DNA of 64,000 nt, from the NCBI GenBank assembly GCA_020636845.1, contig JACJXD010000001.1, forward strand, positions 62,001 through 126,000, read 5' to 3'. The translations under genes were made by a program, and so were the position numbers. The notes beneath the pieces are model-generated. The model made no database searches, was not told where the DNA came from, and saw nothing but the letters and a program-made list of their open reading frames with translations. Positions 18,272 through 27,169 of the stretch are shown here, piece by piece. The stretch is from Bacteroidales bacterium. Its GTDB lineage: Bacteria; Bacteroidota; Bacteroidia; Bacteroidales; Tenuifilaceae. Position 1 is the first letter of the stretch. Each line of letters begins with the position of its first letter.

Positions 18272-18976
18272 TTATGCTTTTGTTTTATATCGATAGTACT
18301 GTTTCTCTAGTAATTTTCTGCTAATGCAATGCCCGTGTCCGGGTAAAAACAGGTTACAGTCGGTGTCAAGGCATTTTTTCCAACTTTCAACCAACTTATT
18401 TTTGTTATCGGCAAACGGGGTAAGAATGGAATTTTTAAAAACGCCGAACATTGCATCGCCAACAATGGCAATTTCGTTATCTACAACAATGCTGATAGAA
18501 TCGCTCGAATGCCCCGGTGTCTCTATTATTTTTACATTTAACGATGGAATCCGGTATTCGCTGTTTTCTATAAGAATATCGGGGGAAAAAGTGTGATAGC
18601 CAAAACGTTTTTTGCCAATGAATCGCCCTACTTTCGATATAAGTTTTGTATAAAGAAAAGTTCCGTTGGGTATTCGGGTATATCCGTTTGCTACGGAGTT
18701 TTCCGCATTTTTCGAAACAACTATTTTACACTGATTTTCAACTTTTACTTTGTATGCCGATTGGCAATGGTCGAAATGGGTATGCGTTAAAATCAAGCAG
18801 TCTATTTTTCCTTGTAAGTCAACCCTTGCAATATTACTTAGCAATTTGCTGTATGCCGACGAGGTTCCGGTATCTATTAGCGCTGCATGGGTGTTGTTAA
18901 CAACCAAGTAGGCGTTACTTCTACCCGATAATACCCTGTAAATTTTAGTACCGTTATTAGTAACCCAGTATTTCAT
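18272..18976 (-). CDS. MBL fold metallo-hydrolase
   Basis: A 234-residue metallo-beta-lactamase-fold hydrolase without a signal peptide. The metal-binding signature is LTHTHFDHC (HxHxDH), with later ligands in ETPGHSSDSISI (His), IVGDAMFG (bridging Asp) and LPGHGH (last His). The family includes glyoxalase II-like and lactonase-like enzymes; the exact substrate is not evident. It is followed after 11 bases by the phosphoesterase lipoprotein gene. Confidence 0.9.
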   Translation of the reverse strand: MKYWVTNNGTKIYRVLSGRSNAYLVVNNTHAALIDTGTSSAYSKLLSNIARVDLQGKIDCLILTHTHFDHCQSAYKVKVENQCKIVVSKNAENSVANGYTRIPNGTFLYTKLISKVGRFIGKKRFGYHTFSPDILIENSEYRIPSLNVKIIETPGHSSDSISIVVDNEIAIVGDAMFGVFKNSILTPFADNKNKLVESWKKCLDTDCNLFLPGHGHCISRKLLEKQYYRYKTKA

Positions 18977-19038
18977 ATACTTTTATGCGATGCTTGACAA
19001 TTTCTATTTTGTTAGAGTTAAAATTTCTCCTTTTATCC

Positions 19039-19689
19039 TTAGTTGCCATCCTTATATTGTTCGGGTTTGACGGAAATGGTAAATAAAAACACTCCTGCTT
19101 TGTCTTTGTAGGAGTAGTTTACGGTTACGTTGTTATCTCTCATTTCCTTCATATCCGGGCTTGTTTTAACAAAGTTTGTAATGGTAGGTTCAAGGTAATT
19201 TTTAACATCGTCAACGTTTACCGAGTCTATATTAGTGCTAATAAGTGTGTAGTTGTATTGAAACACATTGTCAGGTAAGGCAACAGCGTTGTCGAGTCTT
19301 GTTGCATTGTCAACCATAATGGGGCACGACTTATTAATTTCGCTGGCGGTTTTCATTAAAGCTTTGTCAAAGGCGGGTTTTCTAAACACTTCGGCTATTT
19401 TTTCTCCGCCCAATTGTCCAATTGCGTAAAAAATGGCAAAGGCAACGGCAAATCCAATCCAATATTTGAGTCCTTTTATTTTTTTTGGTGTTGATGTTTC
19501 ATTGGTTGGTGTAGTCGTTTCCGTTGTACAAAACAGCTGTTTCCAATCGTCGAAAGTTTTTTCCGAGTTCCGTTTAATCCAGTCGGAGTAATTGTTTTCC
19601 AACTTTTTATTGCAATTCGAACAAAAAATTAAGTATTCAGATTTAACTTCGTTTAAATGGCCGCAACTTTTACATTTTAAATAGTACAT
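19039..19689 (-). CDS. Zinc-ribbon membrane protein of unknown function
   Basis: A 216-residue protein that begins with a zinc ribbon (CKSCGH...CSNCNKK, two CxxC pairs within the first 30 residues). An acidic/threonine-rich linker and one membrane helix near residues 75-95 (WIGFAVAFAIFYAIGQLGG) follow. The C-terminal 110 residues probably sit outside the membrane and read like a small alpha/beta domain (ADNATRLDNAV, VNVDDVKNYL). No specific family recognised. It lies between the LytTR regulator gene and the MBL gene. Confidence 0.7.
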   Translation of the reverse strand: MYYLKCKSCGHLNEVKSEYLIFCSNCNKKLENNYSDWIKRNSEKTFDDWKQLFCTTETTTPTNETSTPKKIKGLKYWIGFAVAFAIFYAIGQLGGEKIAEVFRKPAFDKALMKTASEINKSCPIMVDNATRLDNAVALPDNVFQYNYTLISTNIDSVNVDDVKNYLEPTITNFVKTSPDMKEMRDNNVTVNYSYKDKAGVFLFTISVKPEQYKDGN

Positions 19690-19723
19690 GTCGATTTTAG
19701 TTTGAAGAATACTAAAACAGTCG

Positions 19724-20587
19724 TTAAACCTTTTTAGATAAGCTGAATTTAGTAAATGTTTCCATTACGCTTTGTACGTAGGTTTTCGACACCGGCAGTG
19801 CAATTGCCGACGGAACATCAAGTTCAAGGCTTAACTCGTCCTTGTCCTTCCTTAGTATTTTTACCTTTTCGAAGTTTACCATGTACGACCTGTGGCAGCG
19901 AATTATTTCCGTTCCGTTAAGCGTTTCTTCCAATCGTTTAATGGTGTTCCGAAGCGTAAATCGGGCAATTTTTTCCTTATCGATGTAGTAAATGTTTACG
20001 TAGTTATCGGCCGATTCAAGGTAAAGTAGATTTTCAATTTTTACCGAAAAGCGAAGTTCTCCCTTTTCATCGTGAAAGGGTATCATGTTTTTAGAAGTAT
20101 CGGTGCTAGCCGGATTTTCGGTTAATTTTTGTAGTTCCGATTTTTTTTCAATCCACGAGAAGTAAAGCCAAAGTACCGAGTAGGGCAGTAGCAGCACCAG
20201 CGCGGTATTTTTAGCCGAAACCTTAAATAAATCGAGGATAAATCGAGGGTCGTGTAGTTTGAACTTTTCGAAAAGGGTGTAAAACAGAGCCATGAAAAAT
20301 ACCTCGGCAATTACCCAAACCAGATAATGCCACACTACCAGCGTTTGTCGCTTGGCAACCTGATACATTATAATTCGGCTAATAACAACAACCAAAACGC
20401 CGGTAAGAATAACCAAGCTGGAGTAAGCAAAAAATTCCAATTTGGTAACGTTAAACCAAGTTTCGGAACCGAAAGGCGCATAAATATTGATAAATACTAG
20501 CGCAAATGTTGCTGTGAGTATTATCAACCGGACAATGTTCTTCTTTTCGGTTAAGTACTTTGGTAATGGATGTTGGAGATCGGCCAT
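19724..20587 (-). CDS. Membrane-anchored LytTR family transcriptional regulator
   Basis: The N-terminal half has four hydrophobic segments (for example IVRLIILTATFALVFINIYAPFG and VWVIAEVFFMALFYTLF). Residues beyond about 180 form a LytTR DNA-binding domain (IENLLYLESADNYVNIYY, RCHRSYMVNFEKV). This is a common Bacteroidota layout in which the sensor region is a small membrane bundle. The chosen start is the ATG at 20587, just before the conserved HPLPKYL segment; a TTG seven codons upstream is less likely because a TAAATTTG -7-like box (20606-20613, minus strand) overlaps it. Target genes are unknown. Its direct neighbours are the zinc-ribbon gene downstream and a divergent hydrolase gene. 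Confidence 0.87.
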   Translation of the reverse strand: MADLQHPLPKYLTEKKNIVRLIILTATFALVFINIYAPFGSETWFNVTKLEFFAYSSLVILTGVLVVVISRIIMYQVAKRQTLVVWHYLVWVIAEVFFMALFYTLFEKFKLHDPRFILDLFKVSAKNTALVLLLPYSVLWLYFSWIEKKSELQKLTENPASTDTSKNMIPFHDEKGELRFSVKIENLLYLESADNYVNIYYIDKEKIARFTLRNTIKRLEETLNGTEIIRCHRSYMVNFEKVKILRKDKDELSLELDVPSAIALPVSKTYVQSVMETFTKFSLSKKV

Positions 20588-20802
20588 GGCAAATTTTTCA
20601 GAATCCAAATTTAGTTATTCGGCGTAAAAAAATGCTTCTTTTTGATTTAAGACATCCAATCTTAGAAATAATTTTCACCCCTATATTCTAAAATTCACCC
20701 CATATTTTATGTTTTAATCCCATTGTTTTGTGCTGTAACCCTCTTATTTGCACAACCCCCTTTCCGTGATGTTCTTTGTAGCAAAAGTAAAATCAACGCA
20801 AT

Positions 20803-21975
20803 ATGGAATTCACAAAAATTTACAATGAGTTGAAGGATGTTTTTTCGTTGGACAATGAAAGAACTACTATTAATGGGAGTGGGATGGAAATTAGAATTAT
20901 GCAGTTTAAAAGCAATTCCAGCTTGGTTTTACCATCGAATGGAATTGACGAGCAGACTCTTTTTCATCAAACTATAGCTACTTGCGACGAAAATATTGAG
21001 GAGAATAGAACATTTAGTTATCCTGTTTTTGTTCCTAAATCGGAAGGTTTGCATAATAAGGCGATTGTTTTACTACATGGGCTGAACGAGCGTAGTTGGC
21101 TAAAATACTTACCGTGGGCGTACTACCTATCGGAGAATACCAATAGACCGGTAATACTTTTTCCTATAGCATTCCATATGAATAGAAGTCCGGAAAAATG
21201 GGCAAATCCAAGAGCCATGATGCCTCTGCTAAGCAGCCGTCAGCAGGCGGTGTCGCCCGATTTATCGACCTTTGCAAATGTTGCTTTAAGCCAGCGTTTA
21301 AGTGATGATCCGCTACGCTTTTTTGCATCGGGAAAGCAAAGTTCCGAGGATATAACCCGTTTGTTGGAAACAATAAAGAAGGGTGAGTATCCATTGTTGG
21401 CGGAAAATTCCCATATCGACTTTTTTTCGTATTCAATAGGGGCTTTTCTGTCGCAAATACTTTTTATTGCCAATCCTAAAGGTTTGTTCGACGATTCCCG
21501 TTTGTTCATGTTTTGTGGAGGGGCTTACTTTAGTGAAATGTACGGGGCTTCGCGTTTAATAATGGATAGTCAGGCATTTGCAAATTTGCGAAAATACTAC
21601 TTGGGCGATTTTCTAAAAGAGTTAAAGGTTGATTCTCCTTTTTCGGAGTACGTAAATGGAAATGATATTAGCGAGGCTTTTGTGTCGATGATATCCCCTG
21701 ATTTGAACGCGGACTTTCGGCAGAATAGGCTGGAAAAGTTGAGCGAAAAGATTAGGATAATTGGTTTAAAAAAGGATCAGGTAATACCTTCCAGTAAAAT
21801 AAAATCGACTTTTTCCGATATTAAGAATAGGGTGAAGGACTTTTTTCAGGAGTTGGATTTTCCTTATAAGTATTCGCACGAAGTACCTTTTCCGGTATTT
21901 AGCGATTCAAAATCGTTGCAGGTTGACGATAACTTTAACCGGGTTTTTCAACCTGCCGTTGAATTTCTGGCTTAG
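20803..21975 (+). CDS. Alpha/beta hydrolase-fold protein (DUF6051-like)
   Basis: A 390-residue cytoplasmic protein. The oxyanion-hole segment is clear (AIVLLHGLNERSW), and a nucleophile elbow appears as FFSYSIGAFLSQIL, where Ser in YSIGAF stands for the usual GxSxG with a changed first Gly. A conserved PIAFHMNRSPEKWANPRAM block lies between them. It resembles Bacteroidota proteins grouped as DUF6051, whose activity is not established to my knowledge. The gene stands alone, divergent from the LytTR gene and closed by a strong terminator, so control by that regulator is possible but unproven. Confidence 0.75.
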   Translation: MEFTKIYNELKDVFSLDNERTTINGSGMEIRIMQFKSNSSLVLPSNGIDEQTLFHQTIATCDENIEENRTFSYPVFVPKSEGLHNKAIVLLHGLNERSWLKYLPWAYYLSENTNRPVILFPIAFHMNRSPEKWANPRAMMPLLSSRQQAVSPDLSTFANVALSQRLSDDPLRFFASGKQSSEDITRLLETIKKGEYPLLAENSHIDFFSYSIGAFLSQILFIANPKGLFDDSRLFMFCGGAYFSEMYGASRLIMDSQAFANLRKYYLGDFLKELKVDSPFSEYVNGNDISEAFVSMISPDLNADFRQNRLEKLSEKIRIIGLKKDQVIPSSKIKSTFSDIKNRVKDFFQELDFPYKYSHEVPFPVFSDSKSLQVDDNFNRVFQPAVEFLA

Positions 21976-22003
21976 TAGGTGGTGCTCTTTGCTGGTGGCA
22001 AGC

Positions 22004-22045
22004 AAACGCTGTCGGGATTTAAATCCTGATGGCGTTTTTATTTAG
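22004..22045 (+). terminator. Strong hairpin terminator after the hydrolase gene
   Basis: A 17-bp stem (22004-22020 pairing with 22021-22037, three G-T wobbles) is followed by TTTTTATTTAG. It lies 29 bases after the stop of the hydrolase gene. Confidence 0.8.
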
Positions 22046-22086
22046 TAGTTTAGTAATGAAGTTTTTTCTGAATTTGTAATATTTAT

Positions 22087-22398
22087 CTACAAGATGTGTT
22101 TAAGCGTTTCTATTGGAGCGTAAAACAGCATACGAGGACCGCTATAGCGCATTACCTTTTTAATTTGAAGACGCATGGCTGGAGAGTAACAATGAATTTT
22201 GCATTTTCTGCATGTGTCCTTATTTTGCCCAAGAGGACATTTCTCCAAACGGTTTAATGCGTAATTAGCCAATTTGCTGCATTCCGGGCATAAACCTCCT
22301 TTTGTTTCCGTATGGTGATGTCGACAGTAAAGCTCAATCATTTTAGTTACCAAACGTTGCTCTCTTTCAATGCTGGTTTTTCTTTTGCTCATGTCCAA
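22087..22398 (-). CDS. Nitrous oxide-stimulated promoter family protein (YgbA-like)
   Basis: A 103-residue cysteine-rich protein matching the small YgbA family. The landmarks are the start (REQRLVTKMIELYCRHHH), CPECSKLANYALNRLEKCP, DTCRKCKIHCY and PAMRLQIKKVMRYSGPRML. In enterobacteria ygbA is induced by nitric oxide through NsrR and is linked to nitrosative stress; its biochemical role is not settled. Seven cysteines suggest metal or Fe-S binding. It is encoded downstream of the orphan tail-tube gene (43-base gap), but no functional tie is evident. Confidence 0.88.
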   Translation of the reverse strand: MDMSKRKTSIEREQRLVTKMIELYCRHHHTETKGGLCPECSKLANYALNRLEKCPLGQNKDTCRKCKIHCYSPAMRLQIKKVMRYSGPRMLFYAPIETLKHIL

Positions 22399-22440
22399 AG
22401 TATGCAGTAAAGATAAGCACTTGGTTAGTAAAATGCGGTG

Positions 22441-22893
22441 CTACTTGCTAATGATTCCTTCGTGTGTTAGTTCTATGGATTCAATTGAACCCTCGTCACC
22501 GTTAGGGTTCAAGTCTAAGCCTGTAACTTTTATTGCCCGCGCGTTTTCAAATGCCCATGAATTAACAGGAGCGTTGGCGTCGTCAACAAGGACGATTTCT
22601 ATTGATTGACTTTTTACTAAGCCTTCTTTTACTTGCGAAAGCCATGTCCAGAATTCATTGGAGGTTCTAATTCTACCTTTTTTTAGTGAGATGGTTCCCG
22701 TTTTTTTTAATCCCGGCATTTTTATTCTTGAAAACTCAGGAGTGTTTTCATGCCGATATTCGATAAATTCATTTTCCGTATCAAGCCCAGAAACATCCTG
22801 AAAAGAAATTGGGCCAAAGCCTATGTCTGTTTTAAAACAAAAATGAGGTAACTTCCATTCATTCGTTAAATTCTCGGAATCGTTGTTTTCCAT
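22441..22893 (-). CDS. Orphan phage tail-tube protein (T4 gp19-like family)
   Basis: A 150-residue protein with the fold signature of the contractile tail inner tube family: FCFKTDIGFGPISFQDVSGL near the start, a charged hairpin, then TGTISLKKG and WTWLSQVKEG, ending in VTGLDLNPNGDEGSIESIELTHEGI. Such proteins form the hexameric inner tube of myophages, R-type pyocins and extracellular contractile injection systems. No sheath, baseplate, spike, ATPase or other phage gene is near it, so it is a lone copy. It is intact, with normal-looking codon use, which argues that it is maintained. Confidence 0.83.
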   Translation of the reverse strand: MENNDSENLTNEWKLPHFCFKTDIGFGPISFQDVSGLDTENEFIEYRHENTPEFSRIKMPGLKKTGTISLKKGRIRTSNEFWTWLSQVKEGLVKSQSIEIVLVDDANAPVNSWAFENARAIKVTGLDLNPNGDEGSIESIELTHEGIISK

Positions 22894-23006
22894 GATTTTT
22901 ATGCTATTGTAGTTTGGGTGTCAAAGCAACGTGAATTAAATATAAATTCACGTTAAAGTAAAGAGAATGATGTTATAAGCAAGTTGGAGCATTTGTGTAG
23001 TCTGAA

Positions 23007-23633
23007 CTATTTTTCTCCTCTTATCATAATCTTATTGGAATTTTTTATGTTGTCTTCAGTTCTTGTAATCAGATTTATTACTTTCAGGTTCAATCCTTCT
23101 TCTTTGTTGTCAACTTGTTGAACTTCAATTTTGTATATATGCCGTTCGTTAACAATAAAGTTGATATAGTTCTTGGTTATAATATTTCCATCAACCATAA
23201 GGATTGTTTGTTCATCGGAGGGTGTAAGGTATTTCTTTTTTAATTCGTTGAGGGATATAGGATTAAAAGCATAATCTTTTTTAAGTTGGATTTGAATCAA
23301 TCCGTGATATTTTTCTCCATCAACTTCAACATTCTCATTTTTTACTATCATTTTTTCGATAGCATTGGGACTAAGCGTGTAAGCTATAGATGGATTAAAT
23401 AATTTGTTATCTATAAGATATGCTGGCATAGCGTTCGTAGCCTTTTCTTTTTTATAGGTTACTCGTATTACGGTATCTTCGGAAAGAAGAAATTTCAGGT
23501 GCTCATTGGTTATTGTTGGCGTATTTTCTGCCTTAATGTTGAAATTGTTCAGCGAAGAATCTTTTTTAACACTTTGTCCGAATACCGCTAATGTAACCGT
23601 AAGTAGCAGAGCAGAAATCCAAGTTCTTTTCAT
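23007..23633 (-). CDS. Secreted hypothetical protein
   Basis: A 208-residue protein with a clear signal peptide (ISALLLTVTLAVFGQS). Segments such as PAYLIDNKLF, LSPNAIEKMIVKN and GLIQIQLKK resemble the repeated beta-structured region found in Bacteroidota proteins related to TonB-dependent receptor plug or M56-peptidase tails, where a displayed name is followed by INPNDIESI-like text. I would not assign a function. It lies 32 bases downstream of the TPR gene and probably belongs to the mtgA-TPR operon. Confidence 0.65.
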   Translation of the reverse strand: MKRTWISALLLTVTLAVFGQSVKKDSSLNNFNIKAENTPTITNEHLKFLLSEDTVIRVTYKKEKATNAMPAYLIDNKLFNPSIAYTLSPNAIEKMIVKNENVEVDGEKYHGLIQIQLKKDYAFNPISLNELKKKYLTPSDEQTILMVDGNIITKNYINFIVNERHIYKIEVQQVDNKEEGLNLKVINLITRTEDNIKNSNKIMIRGEK

Positions 23634-23665
23634 AGTTTGAATTTTATGTTTTCCAGTACTTGTGT

Positions 23666-25603
23666 TTAATTGTTACAAAACCGTTTTATTATTTCGTAAG
23701 CATCGGATTGTCCGAGTTCGGCAGAATGGCTAAGGTCGCGGCATCCATCTTTATTTTTACCCGCTATTATGCTCGATAAGCCGCGGTTAAACCATGCTTC
23801 GGACAGTTTTGGGTTTAGTTCAATGGCCTTGCTAAACCACGTTAAGGATTCATCGAACTCGGATTGGTAAACTTTTAGGTTGCCTATGTTATAGTATATA
23901 GCGGCTTTATCGGGGAAAACTGGGACTAGATTTTCTAACTCGGTGTTCGACAATTGGTAACTTTCGTTTTGGGACAACGTGCTATCGTTTTCCTGATTTA
24001 AGGGAACGCTGGTATTATTTTCATACACAATTTTTTCTACAAATCGTGTCATCTCAATTTTGTTGGTTACATAGGCCAACTCGGTTAGAATATCGTTTGG
24101 TTTTTGTTTGAGCGCATCGGTGAGCAGAATATTGGCCATGTAGTATTTTTCGAGGTTCGATTGAATAATACCCTTGACAAGCGTGCTAGTGCTGTCGCTG
24201 TTGAGTAACTTGGATAAATTTTCGATGTTGATATTTGGCTTTTTCGATAGCAGGTTGATTAAAAGAGTATCGGGTAAATTTCCCGCGCTATTCAACATTT
24301 GCTGCTGAAGAGGAGTGGTGTAAACCGTGAGTCTTTGGGAAATGTAAGGTTTAATTAAATCCTTAAAGGCTAGCGAAATGGCAAATTTTCGGGATTCGGT
24401 ATTTAGTGTAGAGGCTATATCGAAGTCTTCTTCCAGCGATACCAATTTGGATATTTTCCCGGTAGAGTCGAGCATGGAGTACAATCCGTTTTTATTGTTT
24501 TGGGCGTACATACGCTTAAACTGCTGTCCCTTTTTGTAATCGTTTTCTGCTTTAACTACATTTCCTAGTTTTGAGTAAACTTCAGCTCTTATAAGGTATG
24601 CGTTGGCAAATTCGGGAAATAGCGAAATGGCTTTGCTAAAATCGTTAATGGCCTGTTGGCTTTCTCCTTTTTCGTAGTTAATAAGCCCCCTGTAGTAAGG
24701 AACAAGTACGTTGTTTGGTGTTAAAACCGATAGTTGGCTTAGGTTATCGATGGCAGCATCGAAATTGTGCGTCTGATACAGAATAATTGCCTTGTTGAAT
24801 AGGGCTAACGGATAGTTAGGTTTAATTTCGATAGCCTTATCAAGGTCGCCTATAGCGGCATCCAATTTTTTTAGGTTGAAGTATATAATTGCCCTGATAA
24901 AGTAACTTTCGGCAGCGGTACTATCCAGTTCAATGGCTTTATTCAAGTCGTTCAAGGCGATATTATTGTTGGAAAGTTCGGAGTTTAACGCTCCTCTCCG
25001 GGCGTATGCTTCGGAGTAGAATGGGTTTACGTTTATGGACGTATTATAGTCGTTTAAGGCTGAGGTTGTATCGTTCAGCAGCAAATTGGAAATTCCCCTG
25101 TTTAGCCATGCCGTAGCGTTACTTTTATCTTTATTCAGCGATTTTGTGAAAGCCTCACGAGCCTCGGCAAAATTCTTTTTCTGAAAGTAAATAACGCCAA
25201 GGGTAAACAGGTAATCGGGATTGCCTGGTTTCAATATAATAGCCTTATTTATGCTTTCCAGTGCCTTATCGTTTTCGCCCATTCTGCTTAGAGCAATGGC
25301 TTTGTACTGCAAGGCTTGCGAAAAAAATGGGTGTAAACTTAAAGCCTTGTTAAAGTCGGAAGCCGATCCGCTAATATCGCCAAGGTTGTATTTTGCTATG
25401 CCTCTCAGAAACCAAGCTTCGTGTATGGTAGAGTCGATACCTAGCAAGGTATTTATATACTTTAACGATTCCTTGTATTGCTGCCGGCTTAGCAGTTCCT
25501 GACCTTTATAGTAAAAGTATGCTTTATTCAACTGTCCATACGATTCCATTTGGAAAAACGCGGTGAACAAAAGAATCGTAACTATTTGTAATATCTTTTT
25601 CAA
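23666..25603 (-). CDS. Exported tetratricopeptide-repeat protein
   Basis: A 645-residue protein with a signal peptide (LQIVTILLFTAFFQMESYGQ) and about ten TPR units between residues 28 and 375 (for example AWFLRGIAKYNLGDISGSA, PDYLFTLGVIYFQKKNFAEA). A divergent middle region follows, and another repeat near the C-terminus (AIYYNIGNLKVYQSEFDESL). It presumably scaffolds protein interactions in the periplasm. Its ATG overlaps the stop of the upstream mtgA gene by four bases (ATGA), indicating translational coupling and a possible cell-wall-related role. Confidence 0.88.
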   Translation of the reverse strand: MKKILQIVTILLFTAFFQMESYGQLNKAYFYYKGQELLSRQQYKESLKYINTLLGIDSTIHEAWFLRGIAKYNLGDISGSASDFNKALSLHPFFSQALQYKAIALSRMGENDKALESINKAIILKPGNPDYLFTLGVIYFQKKNFAEAREAFTKSLNKDKSNATAWLNRGISNLLLNDTTSALNDYNTSINVNPFYSEAYARRGALNSELSNNNIALNDLNKAIELDSTAAESYFIRAIIYFNLKKLDAAIGDLDKAIEIKPNYPLALFNKAIILYQTHNFDAAIDNLSQLSVLTPNNVLVPYYRGLINYEKGESQQAINDFSKAISLFPEFANAYLIRAEVYSKLGNVVKAENDYKKGQQFKRMYAQNNKNGLYSMLDSTGKISKLVSLEEDFDIASTLNTESRKFAISLAFKDLIKPYISQRLTVYTTPLQQQMLNSAGNLPDTLLINLLSKKPNINIENLSKLLNSDSTSTLVKGIIQSNLEKYYMANILLTDALKQKPNDILTELAYVTNKIEMTRFVEKIVYENNTSVPLNQENDSTLSQNESYQLSNTELENLVPVFPDKAAIYYNIGNLKVYQSEFDESLTWFSKAIELNPKLSEAWFNRGLSSIIAGKNKDGCRDLSHSAELGQSDAYEIIKRFCNN

Positions 25604-26331
25604 TGCTTTTTAGTTTTTGTGTTAGTATTGGGTTTATCTTCAAGGTCAATGGGTCCTAAGTTATTCATGTTCCACAAAATTTTTCTTTGGTACAATCTCA
25701 TATAATTCGAAGGACGGGAAGGATTTCGCTTGGTTGGGTTTGGCAGTACCGTTGCCAGCATTGCGGCTTCGTACCTATTTAATTCCGACGCAGGTTTCTT
25801 AAAGTAAGCATTGGAGGCTGCTTCTACACCGTAAATTCCGTTTCCGAATTCGGCAACGTTTAGGTAAACTTCCATAATGCGTTTTTTGCTCCAAAAAAGT
25901 TCGATTAAGGCCGTAAAGTATGTTTCGAATCCTTTTCGAATCCACGAGCGGTTAGGCCAAAGAAATACATTCTTAGCAGTTTGCTGCGATATGGTACTTG
26001 CTCCCCTAATTCGTTTTCCTTTTTTATTATGTTTAACCGCCTTGTGAATCGATTCCCAGTCGAAACCGTTATGTATCATAAATTTATTATCCTCGGCAGC
26101 GCAGGCTGCAAGTACCATGTTTGGTGAGATATGCTTTATGTTCACCCATTTCTTTTTAATGGAATTAGACTTGGGTTCAAGTCGTTTTAAAACCATTAGT
26201 TGTGTAATGGGTGGGTTAATAAATGAATATAGAATAGTGGTAAGCACAGTTGTAATTATAAAAATTCCAACAACGTAGGCGAGAAGCCTGACAATTGGTT
26301 TTAACCATATTCTGTTTTTCCAACCCGACAC
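25600..26331 (-). CDS. mtgA: Monofunctional biosynthetic peptidoglycan transglycosylase
   Basis: A 243-residue GT51 glycosyltransferase that polymerises lipid II into glycan strands. One N-terminal membrane anchor (LLAYVVGIFIITTVLTTILY) is followed by the catalytic domain. The catalytic Glu80 lies in AACAAEDNKF, and further GT51 motifs are RGASTISQQTAKNVFLW, KKRIMEVYLNVAEFGNGIYG and AAMLATVLPNPTKRNPSRP. No transpeptidase domain is present, as expected for MtgA. The gene overlaps the downstream TPR gene by four bases. Confidence 0.95.
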   Translation of the reverse strand: MSGWKNRIWLKPIVRLLAYVVGIFIITTVLTTILYSFINPPITQLMVLKRLEPKSNSIKKKWVNIKHISPNMVLAACAAEDNKFMIHNGFDWESIHKAVKHNKKGKRIRGASTISQQTAKNVFLWPNRSWIRKGFETYFTALIELFWSKKRIMEVYLNVAEFGNGIYGVEAASNAYFKKPASELNRYEAAMLATVLPNPTKRNPSRPSNYMRLYQRKILWNMNNLGPIDLEDKPNTNTKTKKH

Positions 26332-26509
26332 GGATAAGTAGTAATTTTATTTAGCTAAAATAAGTAAATGTAAGCACTAACAAAACAGAATGATAACGGA
26401 ATATTTCATAAAAAAGGTTTACGAAATGTATAGTACCCTAATGTTGACATGAGTTAAAGTTATAGTAATTCATCAGCAGTAATGAAATTTTTATGTTGAA
26501 TTTTTGCTA

Positions 26510-26542
26510 AACAAAAAGGGGATATGCCATTATCATATCCCC
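26510..26542 (-). terminator. Rho-independent terminator of the flavodoxin gene
   Basis: On the minus strand a 9-bp stem (GGGGATATG / CATATCCCC, loop of seven) is followed by TTTTTGTTT. It lies 22 bases after the flavodoxin stop. Confidence 0.88.
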
Positions 26543-26564
26543 TATAATTTTGGTTGAGATGATT

Positions 26565-27086
26565 TTAAAATAAAATCTTTTTTAACCCTATCACCCAATT
26601 TTTAACTCGTTCGGTTGTTTTACTTGCTTCAAAATCTTCATCTATGGGTAACCCAATAAATTCACCGTTTATAACCGCTTCGGATTCAGTAAATTCATAG
26701 TCGGAGGTAGGACATTGTCCAATAATTGTAGCATCTTTTTCGAGTAGAATTTTTCCTAAAATTCCCATTGAATCCACAAAGTTTCGTGGATAGGTAAGAT
26801 GGTTTCCTGTGCCATAAAGGGCAAATATTTTACCGGAAACAGCCAGTTTATCGAATTCTGGGCGGAATAAGTCCCAGTCGGATTTTGTGCTTTTTCCGTT
26901 CCAAGTTTCCGAACCAAGGGTTGAACATCCAAATATAACTACTTCGAAGTGATTGATAAAAGTGGCGGTGTGGTCGCTTATGGGATACATTGTAACATCA
27001 ACATCGCCGAATTCTTCTTTTATCATGGTGGCTACTTTTTCGGTTGAACCACCTGTTGGTCCGTAGAATATGCCAATTTTCTTCAT
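26565..27086 (-). CDS. Flavodoxin, long-chain
   Basis: A 173-residue FMN electron carrier. The phosphate-binding loop GPTGGSTEKVA near residue 9 has a T-G-G-S-T pattern like flavodoxin GxTGxT. FGCSTLGSETWNGKSTKSDW (50s loop) and ALYGTGNHLTYPRNFVDSMG (90s loop) flank the flavin, and the inserted strand marks a long-chain form. It acts as a low-potential carrier that can replace ferredoxin when iron is short and fits the ferredoxin-linked metabolism encoded further on. It is a single-gene unit with its own terminator. Confidence 0.94.
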   Translation of the reverse strand: MKKIGIFYGPTGGSTEKVATMIKEEFGDVDVTMYPISDHTATFINHFEVVIFGCSTLGSETWNGKSTKSDWDLFRPEFDKLAVSGKIFALYGTGNHLTYPRNFVDSMGILGKILLEKDATIIGQCPTSDYEFTESEAVINGEFIGLPIDEDFEASKTTERVKNWVIGLKKILF

Positions 27087-27169
27087 TTCTAATAATTTTT
27101 TTGAGGCGTTCGGTTTTTTTAATTAAAAGTAAATGTAGTATCTAATTCAAAAAAAGAAAAATTCGAGGT

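Noticed and set aside
22441..22893. Prophage or complete injection-system island
   Set aside because: Only one tail-tube gene is present; neighbours are chromosomal stress, envelope and TPR genes, with no integrase, terminase, sheath or att-like repeats seen.
22441..22893. Type VI secretion Hcp (TssD)
   Set aside because: The N-terminal FKTDIGFGPISFQDVSGL and the gp19-like C-terminus fit the phage tube family better than the Bacteroidota TssD pattern.
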